A stretch of DNA of 64,000 nucleotides. Source: Symsagittifera roscoffensis. Taxonomy: Eukaryota > Xenacoelomorpha > Acoela > Convolutidae. Both the position numbers and the translations under genes were made by a program. The notes beneath the pieces were generated by a model. It was not told where the DNA came from, searched no databases, and saw only the letters and a program-made list of their open reading frames with translations. The stretch covers positions 65,964,647 through 66,028,646 of the forward strand of contig NC_087062.1 in assembly GCF_963678635.1 (NCBI RefSeq), written 5' to 3'. Positions 33,095 to 44,751 of the stretch are shown piece by piece. Each line of letters begins with the position of its first letter. Position 1 is the stretch's first letter.

Positions 33095-34036
33095 TTACGG
33101 AGGTGCACAAGGAGGGACGCTTTTATAGACTGAGTACTGGCCGAGCCGCTCATTACGAAAACATTAAGCCACACAATCCATTGACAGAAGACTGGTGTAT
33201 ACCTGCAGACATGGAAGAAGGGGATTACCTAATGATGGACCCTGCTTGTGAGGTCAATGAGAAGGGCACCAGGGAAAAGAACGATGAAAATGAAGTCAAA
33301 GAGAAAGGAAGGAACAAGTACACCACTGAACCTGGACCCAAACGAGTTGATTGAAGTAGACGATGAAACTTTACCCTACGCAGAAGAGGACTGGCAAGAC
33401 CCTGAACAAAGGGAGGTTCCCAAGAACTTGGAACCAGATCTTACGTTCACAATACAGACTCGTCAAAATGACAGGACAAGACCCAAGAAGAAATATAACC
33501 CTTACGGCGACGATTTTGTAGTGGACAGGATAGTCCTAAAGAAGATAGGGGAAGAATTAGTGGGTCTAGAAGAAATAACTGCGTCACAGGACATTGACAT
33601 AGTCGATGATCACGACGATGAGTGGGTCGATGACCGGTCGAAACCCGAGGTAGAATTCGACGACGAGCAACTGCAGTCATATAAACAAGACTTGACGAAT
33701 CTGCGTGTCTTGGAATGGCTGAACGAAATGACGTCGGACCCAAAGGAGACCAGTGTCACGATTCAAGATGTAGATCGTGAAAGCATACAACAGATGAAAA
33801 CCGAACGAGAAGATCCTTCCAGGGTTGCCCAGGAGGGGCGACTACTCATTCCGGCTTCCAATCTCGATTTGATACCCGGTATGCGATTGACGGGGACGTC
33901 GATGGAAATTTTTGTCCGGGGAGTGGGGGTAGGACTTACCCACACTGAAAATTTATTAATAAAAAAATTAAGAATAGCAAGAGAGACAGGTGATTTAGGA
34001 GCAGAAACAGGCGAAGAACTTAGAAACCTGTCATAG
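33091..34036 (+). pseudogene. Integrase C-terminal module and acidic pol tail
   Basis: Two frames continue pol after the shift. The first (33091-33354) completes the integrase C-terminal module (GRFYRLSTGRAAHYENIKPH). The second (33248-34036) is a long acidic tail (PYAEEDWQDPEQREVP, VDDHDDEWVDDRS, VEFDDEQLQSYKQ) ending with an ordered-looking segment (GRLLIPASNLDLIPGMRL). It stops at TAG 34034-34036, directly followed by a G9 tract. The tail has no domain I recognise. A macrodomain frame begins about 30 bp downstream. Confidence 0.75.
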
Positions 34037-34067
34037 GGGGGGGGTAGTTGAGTCATATTTTAACTGA

Positions 34068-34524
34068 CCAAATGAATATTCAAGCAGCATAATACTAACA
34101 GACAGCGATTTCATACTCACAGATAGAACATGTGCGATAGCAATCACAGCAGACGTGAGTTTTAAGGCAGCGTTAGCAGCAGATTTTAAGAGAGAATATA
34201 AAAACATAGAATTCCTTTGGAAGCAAAGACCAGTAATAGGGGGCGTAGCAGCCTTGCCTCCGGCGGCGTCACAGATACCGGGAAAATACCTATCTTTCTT
34301 AGTGACACGGGCGACGGAGAAGCACCACGTGGACCCGGTAAAACCTAGTCTTGTCCTTGACGAGACTGAGAGACTTCCTCGTGGAAAGAGATGTGAAGGA
34401 GCTTTCGCTTCCAGTGTACGACCCGAACAGAGGACGACTGCATCCTCGAGAACTGTACGCGCTCATACACGTAATCTTCTCTGATACTAATATACAAGAA
34501 TACTTACATAAGAAATTTTACTGA
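34068..34524 (+). pseudogene. Macrodomain (ADP-ribose-binding family), frameshifted
   Basis: Read in two frames joined by a shift near 34345. The first part has TDSDFILTDRTCAIAITAD and VIGGVAALPP, then YLSFLVTRATEKHHVDP. The second has LTRLRDFLVERDVKELSLPV, GRLHPRELYALIHVIFSDTN and ends at TGA 34522-34524. The order (acidic strand, substrate-loop Gly-Gly, hydrophobic LVT strand, helix, LP strand, LIxxxF helix, D-T-N end) matches macrodomains of the TARG1/OARD1-like type. Such domains bind or remove ADP-ribose. The usual glycine-rich phosphate loop of the last third is replaced by DPNRGRL. The frame is open upstream through the G9 tract except for one TGA (34065-34067), so it may once have been fused to pol. 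Assignment is by motif order only. Confidence 0.62.
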
Positions 34525-34903
34525 AGTATAGGCTGAGTTAAGGTGACATGCAAGAGGGTGTCAGACTAAAGTAGGTAATGTGTGCTGTGTTATGTTATGT
34601 GTTATGTTATTAAGGTCCTGGGTAAGAAGGAGTTAGTGACCACGAACAACTGAATAACGATCTTAGGAATAGATCCAAAGTTTGGACTGTCCAATCTTAG
34701 GTCGAATTCCAAAGTTTTAGAGACCGATTGATTTTAACAAATTTTAGCATAATTTTTTTTTATCTGACTGTTTTAAATAAATTTTAACGAGAAGCTAAGG
34801 TGAAACGGTCAAGTGTGATAATCGTGACCTCTTTTCTAGATTGATCATTTAAGTACTCACTTGAATCAAATCATTGAATCAAATCGAATCGAACCTGAAA
34901 AGA
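34525..34903 (+). other. Spacer between macrodomain and accessory region
   Basis: 380 bp, AT-rich, with a tatgttatgtgttatgttat repeat at about 34590 and gattttaacaaattttag-like sequence. No coding signal and no similarity to D1/D2 or module F that I can see. Confidence 0.5.
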
Positions 34904-36013
34904 GAATGGATAACTTTAACTTGGATGAATTGATCGACCTGACAGAGGCATATGTAGGACCGATAAAAGATGCGATCTATCGTCGGCTAATGGATTGAGA
35001 CTTCGCTCTGGAGGACCCAGAGGTTGTCATGTTGCTGACCGCCCTGATAAACATCTTGGGGCATGACAACCGTGGGGACCGCCCCACGGAAGTCCTTGAT
35101 GGCAGCATACGGAGAGAGGGGAGTACTAGACCGCCCGAATGTGAGAGTGATGAGGTGGAGAAACGGGGCTCTCTCAGGGAGTGACTTGGTGAACGAGCCT
35201 GGATTGGGAAGTTCTAGGACTTACCAACCAGGCGAGATGCCTTTGACCTCCAAGCCCAAGCCTGGGCTGAGGAGAATGCACCAAGAGATGAACAGCGAGG
35301 CTGCCTCGTCTAGTTCACCACTGAGAATAGCTGTGCCACCAAAGAGAGCGAGAGCAGAACAAGGGGTTCAAACGAACCAAACCCTGCAAGATCTAGATGG
35401 GATGCAAGATGAGCTGGAAAGGACCAGGAAGGAGCTGGATGAAGTGACTAAGACCATGCTCATTACGGAGGACGACAGAGACATGTGGAAGAAATTGTTT
35501 GAAGAATGCAACAAAATGCAGGGTGAAGAAATTGAACGCTTGAGGCGGGACTATAAGGAGCGATCGGAACGGGTGGCATTGACTACAGCCATGGAAAAAG
35601 TGATACCTGCAAGGAGTATTCCTCGTGGGCAGTCCCCGATGGAGCTCTTGACGCCTCGAGAATTGAGTCAAACGTCAGAAACGCGACTCCCAGCTACAAC
35701 AGGTCGAGTGAAAATCCCGGACCCGAGTGATACATTAGGTGACCCAGTCGTGGAGCAGACGATGAGGAAGCTGATAGAGACAGCTGGACGACCAGTGGCC
35801 AACAGGAAGGCGCCAGGTTCTGAGGTGACTGCACCATATGGAACGGTTGACGATATGGGCAGAAAACAGCTCTCCCAAGACCAAAAGGGGAGTAAGCGAT
35901 GGAACGCTACTAATGGGGAGCTCAAAAGTCCCAGACAGGAAGATACGAAAGATGCCGGCAAAGAAAGTGTCACCGGTAATGGATGTGCAAAAGAACAATC
36001 AGTTGAAGTATAA
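34904..36013 (+). pseudogene. Accessory region 1, N-terminus and coiled coil (copy 1)
   Basis: An ATG at 34904 opens MDNFNLDELIDLTE, which hits a TGA at 34997 and a frameshift near 35060. The main frame is 35063-36013. It is basic at first, has an NLS-like PPKRARAE (about 35335-35360), then a clear coiled coil (DELERTRKELDEVTKTML, EEIERLRRDYKERSER) and a Pro/Ser-rich linker. The downstream frame contains the SGNH domain. The role is unknown; coiled coil plus NLS suggests an oligomeric, possibly nuclear protein. Confidence 0.6.
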
Positions 36014-37295
36014 CTCTACAGGAGTTCCGGAGGCAAATCCGAGAGCTTGCTTCAATCGAGCGACCTGGAACCCGGCAGTAAACCTGCAGCAAACACCACT
36101 GGGGATATCACATCTGATACTGGGAGACAGCTTGGTCAGGGTGCTCTCAAACTTGAGGACCTCCTGGATCACCACGGTGATGGCTTTCGGAGGCGCGACG
36201 ATAGCCCAGTTATTTCGGATGGTGGAGTTGATGAATCCAGGGAGAATCCCTAATGTAACGATCCTAGTTGGGACAAATAACATCTCGAGAAGCTCGGATT
36301 AGGAAGAAGCACTATGGGAATCAATGATGGTGCGCTTGTTTACTACTCTATGGCAGAAGTTCAACTGCGCGGTACTGACCGTTTGCACTGTGCCAATGAA
36401 CACGAGGACATTGACTGCAACAGGGAGAAGACACAACGAAGCAGTGATCAGGTGGAATAACATCCTGAGGAATATTGCAAGTCAGAATGCCGGAAGGATG
36501 ATCCTTATGGATATCGCACACGAGCTGAAGGCTATGGATCAGGCCATGCTGACCACTGACGGCATTCACTTTGATAGCATAGAAGGACAGGCTTGGTTGA
36601 ACAGAGTCTTCCAAGAGCGATTGGATGAGTTGGAAGTAGAACTCTTTGACACGGGAGTGCTGAAGGAAGAGGGAGTATCTAACGAACCGACAATTACCAC
36701 GTCTGTGCCTCCTAACCTGGAAACACGCTTGGGAAAGGTCCCAGCCGTGACCGTCAATAAGCCGCAAAGCTCCAGCGAACCTGGGCACATAACAGATGTA
36801 CGAGATCAATTGGGAGAAGCGGCCATGAGGAGGACCATCAATCCTAGACAAAGATTAGGACCTGTCAACTCGACAGCGGAAACGACCAGCACCTCTAGAT
36901 CGGATACGAGATCTGAGACAACGAGCACCAGTCGAGAGGAGCGACGTCCAAACAGGAGCTCTCTAATGTGGTCGAGGCCAATACCTTCTCCATGGCACAT
37001 ATACAAGGATGACCTGATTAAACTGAAGCTTCAGACAGTGAGCTTCGCAGCGGATGCCATGAGGATGCTGAACGGAGCAAGGTTGTCGGTCAGCGGGTTG
37101 TACTCGATAACAGGAGTGGACTGGTTGATGGCGGCTGGCATAAAATTCAGCTCTACAACTGCCCTGAGGTTTGCCGACCTAGAGGGACTGCCCTCTAATA
37201 ACACGATGGGCCCAGTGAATGCAAGGCCGTTACAAGACGTAAGACTGAATCACGATGAGGAGAATCGAGAAGAGAGAGATCGGGAAGATTTCTGA
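35838..37295 (+). pseudogene. SGNH/GDSL hydrolase domain of accessory region (copy 1)
   Basis: All four SGNH blocks are visible in order. Block I is LILGDSLVRV (nucleophile Ser; about 36115-36135), block II AFGGATI (Gly), block III VGTNN (Asn; about 36268-36288) and block V TDGIHF (Asp/His; about 36555-36575). The family hydrolyses esters or lipids. One TAG (36300-36302) interrupts the frame between blocks III and V, and the same TAG occurs in copy 2. After the domain comes a Ser/Thr/Arg-rich linker and a further folded region (FAADAMRMLNGARLSVSGLY). It lies downstream of pol in the same orientation and is not a usual Ty3/gypsy component. Confidence 0.72.
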
Positions 37296-38127
37296 CAACG
37301 AGGGCGCCGATTGGACAACATGTGAAGATTTTCAGGCAGCTGAAGACACCCCCAGGTCATGTGAAAAAAAGAGTATACCCGAAACAAGTGAATCAAGAAG
37401 GTGATGTCCAAAGATACGGCGGGTTGAAAGCAATAAAAAAAGATGAGACCATCTTTCCCGCGTATGACAAGGCAGAAATGAGGAAGGCCAAGATTATGAT
37501 GGTAGCAATTTCAGACTTCGTGCACACTTCCAAGTCTCTGTTTTGGCCGGACGTTATAATGTTGGCAGCGGTCGATCTGGACCTAATGCAATCCGTGTCA
37601 ATGGCGATTAGGGTACAAAGACAGACAGAGATGAACTCAATCACAATTGTGTTTGCTGGCATCAATGACCATTTACATAGTAGGGGTTTTCTGAGCAGAC
37701 TCAGAGAGCCTACGACAGCTGAAGCCGCTCTATGGCCAGCGATAAAAGATATACTCGAGTCGTTGGGTGAAGTGGGGGATACCCTGAAAGAAAGTTTCTT
37801 CACCAAGGTGACACCGAGAGCCGTGTTCGCGCTGTCTCCGTGGTATGCACGTCTCCCGGATGGACTATGTGTATGCGATTGTGGCTTTGCTCTCAGAAGG
37901 GAAATATGATGTAATCATATCGGCGCCAAATCGCGAGATAGAGATGAAGAATCTGAGACCACTTAGGGCCGAACTACCGGCGGTGTGGTCGGATATCTCG
38001 GACGCAATGAGAGGATTCAAGGATCACTCATAACACATGCTAGTGTTGAACGAGGTGCTGAGGTTGGAACTGTCCAACTTCAGTCGACAGCTCAAAATGA
38101 AGCCAGGAAAAGATGACGACCAATGAG
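37296..38127 (+). pseudogene. Accessory region, second GxND-bearing domain (copy 1)
   Basis: Continues the same protein after a one-base shift (37322-37909, then 37845-38033 in another frame). It contains FAGINDHLHSRG, a G-x-N-D motif reminiscent of SGNH block III, followed by AVFALSP and DVIISAPNREIEM. In copy 2 the corresponding reading is continuous from the linker. It ends at a TGA (38125-38127) also present in copy 2, 11 bases before an ATG (38139). Function unknown. Confidence 0.5.
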
Positions 38128-38138
38128 TAATTGTGGCG

Positions 38139-40143
38139 ATGTCGAACAACTTATGCTTCCTTGGAATGGACATCAAAGAGGAAGGAGAGAGAAGAAATAA
38201 CTCCAAGGATACCAGCGCTCACTTGGAGGCGATGGTTTTGAGAAACGAACCAGAAGCTAACCAGTGGCTACATCTAACTTCCCGAGTAGCGGCATTGGGC
38301 GCGGATGCTTTTGAGCAAGGCCCAGTGACGATCAGGAAGATCCATACCTGCCTTGTAAAGGAGGTGAACCTGGCCGAAAAAGCCGAGGAGAAAGCAGCCG
38401 AGTTTGTAAACAGAGTGTGCCAAGTTACCCTGGAAACTTTCTGGACTGAGAAGGTGAAGGGAGAAGAAAGCTTTGAACGGACTGATAGCATGCTGGAAGG
38501 GCTGGAAGGGCTGGGAGCCGGATGGACCGCGTCCTTCTTGACAAAAGTCTACCCAAAACTCTCTAGATACTTGATAAAAGAATTCCTCCAAGCAGTAGTG
38601 GAAGTATCAATTGTTGAACTACTAGCCTTGTTCGTGACGTTTGGAGCAGAAATTTTTGTGAAAGGACCGGTTGTACTGCTCACTGAAGGAGTTCAGAACT
38701 TGCGGTTAGATGGACTTCTAACATTGATTGCAATAACCCATGGAAACTTGTGTGAAGAAAGCCACGGATTCGTGGAATAAGATAAGAGATCTGAGACATA
38801 CTCTTATCCAGAACCTCCTGCATCAGAATCGCTTTGGAACAGGAGAAGATAAGACGATTGAGAGGGAGGAAGACGTGAGACGACTTATCGGGGGCATGCT
38901 TCTGCTAACTGATCTAAGCTTAGCTATGAGGACCGATCCCTTAGCGCTGATCAGAGGAGTCACGGAGTTTGTGACGGTGATCTATGGACCAGCAGCCACG
39001 TTTGCGTTCCCTGATGTTAAGGTGGAAGCGTACAGGAGGTCGGTGCAGCACATGAACCTCATATCAGCAGTGGACGGGAGTGTGCTGAACTGGTGTGAGC
39101 AGCGTGTTTTGCGAGAACTCATGAGCGAAGATCTGTTGTTTGGAAAGATAGGAGAGCCAGAAATGACGGTCGTCAACTTTGATGATCACTTCCGTAATCG
39201 TATGGGAGAAGTAGAGCGAGGGCACGTTGAAGTATTTCCGAAGCTCTGGAATCTAAGGCCCTATGACAAGACGAATGGTGAGATAACAAGAATTCCTCGT
39301 CTCACTGCGGCATACCACATGGTGAGAGAAGAGACGAAAGACTGGGTTGATTAAGAAAAGCTGCCAGAGGAAATCCCTGAATTCCTATTGATAAGAAGGA
39401 TGTTGCTCGGAGCAGTCTCCGTAGTACAAACTCCTAGATTGAGAGCGTTTGAGACCAATGAAAGGAGGGTAGCGAAATTCTCGGAAACGATGGATCCGTG
39501 TTTTGTGGGTAGAAATGCCGCAGTGTTACAGTACACGCGATTTGCTTACACGGATCAAGCGACGAGAAGGCGCATAATCAATGCCGCGACTCCGAAGCCT
39601 GAAGCGTTTGACACGGAATGGATGGAATTAATTCTAGCGCCTATGAGGATGAGAGGCAGAGCTGAATTACCTGAGGCCTCCCTGATTTTGACCAATGTGA
39701 AACAGGAGTTAACAGTGGGAGGAACATTGCAGACGAGAACCTTCCTGGCACCCTTCGGCTATGAGGAAATCAAAGTGGTCAATGGAGAAGAGGAAGATGA
39801 ATCTACTGGCAAATTAATCATACCAAAATTTCCGGAAGGTGCCAAGACTGAGAAGCGAGGACCCTCAGGTTCTAGAGATACATCAGGAGGAAATGATGGG
39901 CAGGGAGGAAGCCGTCGATCGGAGGAGCCTATGCAAGAGGATCGCGATCAAGCAGAAAAAGAGGATGATAAAGCATTGACAGGAGGAATATCCAGCCTGG
40001 ATTTCAATTTTTTCAGTGACTTTGAAAACAACGCAGACGCGTTGGAAACGACTGAACCAGCAAACGAAGGTAGTTCGACACTGGAGCCTCAGTCAGCTTT
40101 TGAAACGGAATTTGCCGGAAAGCAGCTCTCCGGGCAATTCTAA
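38139..40143 (+). pseudogene. Accessory region 2, unknown protein (copy 1)
   Basis: Begins MSNNLCFLGMDIKEEGE. Frames: 38133-38780, then after a 60-bp deletion relative to copy 2 (near 38750) 38740-39354, an in-frame TAA (39352-39354), and 39388-40143. Largely helical with a hydrophobic stretch SIVELLALFVTFGAE and a conserved NFDDHFRNRMGEVERGHVEV segment. The C-terminus is acidic and Ser/Glu-rich. No domain recognised. Conservation with copy 2 at the protein level indicates that it was coding. Confidence 0.55.
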
Positions 40144-40881
40144 AGACAAAGAACAAAGACTCCTCATGGAATCACCAAAGAGAAGGAGGATAGAAGGCGC
40201 TGCCAGAGTACCCTTCTTAGGAACATTACCCGAAGAAGAGTGGGAGGTACATCACCGAGACCATGAGAATAGGACGGGTGCTGATTGGACAGAGTAGCCT
40301 TCATGGAGGAAGTCTGGGCAGTGGTTCAGAGCTACGGAACCCAGTCCATTTTGAAAATAGGTCTCAACCGACCACTGATGCGGGAAGTCCTTGACAAACT
40401 CGACGATCGTGAAGGGAGATTGAGTGAGTTGTTGATCGACTCAGCCACTGACAAAAGTTAAGAAAACTCTCCTATAAAGATGACACCGCAAGAGGATAAA
40501 GGAGAAGTTGTGTATCTGTCGAGACCTAGGAAAGGAACGATGCGATCGAAATTAGTGTTTGATAAGATCAATGAGATGAAGATGAAACTAGGCAGCACAG
40601 TGATGCCGAGGAGAGCGGGAAATATGAAGGTGGATTTGGAGAAATCGCTAAAAGCTGTCAACTCAGCGAAAAGGAAACGAGTCGGAGAAGTCATGGATTT
40701 GGGACAAGGTGATGATCGACTGCCTGGCACAGACAGAATGTTGACGGATGTAGCAATGGTGCCGCCCATTCTCATGGCAGGGATAAATTCGATAGGTTAT
40801 AAATTCAGACGGAGTGACTGGAGCAACGTTAGAAAGGGAAATACTCAGCCAATGTGGAGAAAGAACCATGAAAGACTTTAA
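40016..40881 (+). pseudogene. Accessory region 3, basic segment with NLS-like motifs (copy 1)
   Basis: The frame at 40016-40297 continues region 2 through SPKRRRIEG (about 40170-40198) and LPEEEWEVHHRDHENR. After a shift, RVAFMEEVWAVVQSYGTQS and LIDSATDKS follow, ending at TAA (about 40459). The frame 40480-40881 then has YLSRPRKGTMRSKLVFDKIN and SAKRKRVGEVMDLG. In copy 2 these join with fewer breaks, so regions 2 and 3 were probably one protein. Two motifs resemble classical nuclear localisation signals. Confidence 0.5.
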
Positions 40882-42265
40882 ACCGTCTCCCATGAACCAC
40901 GGAAAGGGATGTGTCGTAGGACAACTGGTACCAGTGGAATATAACCGACTGACACTGTCGGAGACTGTATCAATGGATGAACCCGCCGGTGGGTACATGG
41001 AGATGTTGGAGTACAGAAACTCGGCCAGAGGACACTTAATAGCTCTGGAAGACAAGAGTGCCATGGAAGGTTATCTGGAGACAATGATGCAAGGCACCAC
41101 CCTCAAGCAGAAAGCATACGGGACTCTAGCGTCGTCTGAGATGCAGGCGGAAACGATCGAGCAGTTGGTGAGCCTTCCATGTAAAGCTGTAGTGTTACGG
41201 TACTTTGAGGAAGAGATGAGGACTAGACCAAGGATACACGCTCTGAAAGCAGTGCCCTACGTGAGGCCTGAATTACAGCTGAGGTTCGCCTGCTGCATGA
41301 TCGGACTTACTCGCGAGGAATATGATTCAGAAGAAAGGAAGAGATCGAAAGAAGAAAAGGTCTTCCTGATGACGAGTAAGAGGGATCTGATAATCCAGGA
41401 GGGAATGGCAGTAGCGTGCGCGAAGCGGAGGGACGCTCTCTATTTTATCCAATTCATGATAGAGCAAATTTCAGTGCCAGTTTTGAATACCTGTGTCAAG
41501 ATGCTGAAAGAGGGTGATGAACGAGCGAAAGCCTTACTCTTGCTAGCACTGCTGGATATGCATCAGAGCAAGCCGATGAGGGTGAACATGAAAGAACCCG
41601 AGGAGCTAGAACCCATGAGGAAAACAGACACAATTAGGAGATTCTGGAACAAAGAACTGAGGCTCACTAAGGAATCCATGGGAGCACTGCCAAAATCCAA
41701 TTAATACTGTGGACCAATCAGAAAGAAGTCATACGGTTACGTGTCCGGAGTCATAGGGATGGCGTACAACCCTTTTCTCAGTGAAGACATACGCGATTGC
41801 TTCTTTGATTACGAACAAGCAGTGTTGCTGAGGTTTCGGACGTCGAGAATTGCAATAATTAGGAGCGCTGCTAACCTGCAGACCAAACTGGGACTAGTCC
41901 TAGAAGAAAAGGTAGCTGCACCTTCCGTGCCAGAATCCGACAAACGAGTGGAATTTGGATTGGGATTCTCAGATGATTTACTAAGAACGAGCTTGATGGT
42001 AGTGTGGGAACTGATGAGACCATCGTGGTGTCCCTGTCCCAACGCTGATTTGATACTACTTGCAACGCAAGATGTACAGAGGGAACTAAATGCGGACTGT
42101 AACCTGCGTGATCTTAATATCATATACAGTGTGATGACAACAGCCTCTAAGAGCAACGGGGAAGACAAAGTGGAGTTGCCTGGCTGGGGACCAGAAGACG
42201 GGGTAAACATGGTAGCTGTCTGGCAGAAGTATGTGGACTGGAAGGTAACGTTTGTGGACGTCTAG
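40814..42265 (+). pseudogene. Accessory region 4, helical protein (copy 1)
   Basis: Frames 40814-41704 and 41741-42265 are in phase, separated by a TAA (41702-41704) where copy 2 has a sense codon. Conserved blocks include SETVSMDEPAGGYMEMLEYR, MMQGTTLKQKAYGTLASSEM and EKVFLMTSKRDLIIQEG. The composition suggests an all-helical fold. No family recognised. It ends at a TAG (42263-42265) where copy 2 reads TGG (Trp). Confidence 0.55.
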
Positions 42266-42270
42266 ATTGC

Positions 42271-43768
42271 GTGAAAACCCTGGAGAAACAACACAAAAAG
42301 TTGACAATATTATTTATGAACATTGTGATGAAAGCGGAGACGATAACGGAATTGATCGCAGATTGCCAGGGAGGAACTGAGGTGAATCTAGTGACTGCAC
42401 TAGGGTTCTACAGTATGTTTGATTTTTTAGAGTCACTATTGAATCTAGAACAGAAACATGAGATGGTCACGGCCATTAGTGTAGAAGTGTTCCCGGAGTT
42501 CTGCAAACTGAGCAAAAGCACATAGGAAAATGGAGGGAAGCGATCGATGCGGAAATGAACATCAGGCACAATGAAACTTATCGCAGACGAACGGGAGCGC
42601 GATATTTGTTGGGATCGACATTAGCTCCAATGTGCAAGAGCAGATACCCAGTGCATTTCGTAGCTGTGGATGTAAAAAGTACGAGAACGATCGTGGATCA
42701 AGCCTTATCAGTGCCAAAGTGTGTGAGATTAGCGAGAATGTCAGAAAGATCTTATGAGTTATTGTGCAAGATGTTCTCAGCAGTTCCAGAGGGAACTAAG
42801 GAGGAGTTGGAATCGATACTGGGAAAGAAGTTCATGGGATACGTCAGTGGGAACTTCAGCGATTTTGAAAGACAAAAACAGAGAGGATCACCGTTACGGA
42901 TTACAATACAGTAGATGAGAATCATGAAGTCCACCGAGTGATCATGGAAGTGGAACCACTACTGGAATCTTCGGGAAAGCGTAACTGGAAGAGCATCATG
43001 ATAACGCATGATGAGTTTCCCTGCCATTGCTTGCTGCAAACATGGTGGTATACCGGGCGTAGTAATCTGGTGTTGATCTGGGACTCTGGAGAGCTGCTCT
43101 CCATGGGTTTACCAGACTCATCACGGCCCATAGCAGTAGTGATAGTGGGAGTTATGATGGCGATACGATGGCTGGAAGCTCATGTGAGGGAGAACAATAG
43201 ACAGGAGGCACCAACGCGGGAACAATTGCAGAAATTGGATTGTCTAAAAGATTTAGATCTTTTTGAGACAACGTGCAAGATTCTGAACATTCCGATGGAA
43301 GTGAAGAAGATATGGACAAGGAGACGACTGATGCCATGGTTTAGAGCCAACATGATTGCATGGTTGTATGAGTATGCCAAGAAGCATATGTCGAAGCACG
43401 GCAGAGTGTACAGCGTGTATCAGCTGGACATTGGGGCAGGAGCTTTCATGTGAGCTTTCGTGACTCATCGGAATGCAGTGACCACCGCTGTGAAGAGAAT
43501 TTCCAGGAAAAGTGAACGTGATGGAAGGGAGAAAGAAGAGATGTTGAAGGAAGATTTGGAGAAAAACGTGACGTTGTGCCTTCACAATAGCTTCTGCAGA
43601 AACAGAGAATCTAATGTAGATCCCCTACCTTGTTGTAAACAGAGGGTAGAAGAGCAGAAGTGTTGGAGTATTGCTTCCAACAGCGTCAGAATAGCTAACG
43701 ATGTGTTGCAAGACACAGAAACTGAAAGTGCAGAGTCAATGTCGCAGGAGGAGGAGATGGAGCATTGA
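42271..43768 (+). pseudogene. Accessory region 5, C-terminal part (copy 1 only)
   Basis: Frames 42271-42525, 42555-42914, 42938-43453 and 43460-43768. Short blocks of ordered-looking protein: AVDVKSTRTIVDQALSVPK, SGNFSDFERQKQRGS, PIAVVIVGVMMAIRWLEAH (a short hydrophobic helix) and YEYAKKHMSKHGRVYSVYQ. The end is Cys- and Glu-rich. The counterpart in copy 2 is missing because that copy stops at about 53335. Function unknown. Confidence 0.45.
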
Positions 43769-44751
43769 CAAATGGCCGGAAGACAAGATGCAAAAAAAAA
43801 CGATATTAGAAGAATTTAGAAGTTTTAGAACTTCTAAACGACGAAAAAAGAAGAAACAAAGAAGTGACAAAAGAGAAGAAGTTAAAACTCAGAATTGTTT
43901 TATGTGTGTGACGAAAACTCACTTGAGAAACTAAGCAACCAAGTTGTAATTGAAAACTGAAACAATTAGCTGAGTTTTGAGCATTGAAGAATTTGTTGCA
44001 TTTATAAATTTGCATTTTGATTTTAGTTAGTGGCTTTAGAGACACTTACTATTTATTTAGAAAGGCTTGAGTAAAGAGTATATTTAAATATTCCAGCCTG
44101 CATGACTGTTTTTTTTCAACTAGGAAAACTGATCACTTTGTGGTGACATGAAAGGCTTGGGTAATCTCTTGAAGAGGGAGATTGTTTCATTGTTCTTTCT
44201 AACCACAGAGTTCATTAATTTTAATATTCAGGACAATAACAACTAAATTTTCCGAAGAGAAGAAGCATAGTAGGATAATTTTAGCTTGTTGGTTAGCTTG
44301 TTGCCCAACAAACTAACACCTTTCAAAACCTAGGAGAAAAAGTTTTAAATCAGGGCATGAAAAAATGTTGTTTTTTAAATCATATCCTCAAAGTGCATAT
44401 TAGTGAATACATTTAGAAGGATATACTAGTGTAGTATGATGCCATTTATATGCTGCAGTGAGTCGATATGACGCGGATAAAGGTAATTTCGTGCATTTTG
44501 TAAGTTCTGTTCGATGACACTGTACCAATTTTACGAACATTGCGAGATTCAATGGGGACACTGACCGGGCTGTCCGGGGAGTTTGTGACATTCGACCAGA
44601 ATGGACGAAAATGCAGATTCGGCAACTTCGAATTATTAGCAGCTAACCTTCCGTATTAGCAGTTTTGAAGGATTAGCAGTGTTATTGGAACGATTAGCAA
44701 AACTGTGAAGGCTGGAATATTCTGGTATTTCAATTTTTTAAAATTTCGAAG
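43769..44751 (+). other. 3' untranslated stretch before repeat D2
   Basis: AT-rich, no coding signal. It has two ggcttg(a/g)gtaa-containing blocks (about 44065 and 44155) and four ATTAGCA(G/A) copies between 44634 and 44700. No obvious polypurine tract lies immediately before D2. Confidence 0.5.

Noticed and set aside
33248-34036. Envelope gene after integrase
   Set aside because: The frame is acidic and lacks a signal peptide, transmembrane segment or furin-like site; it reads as a pol C-terminal tail.
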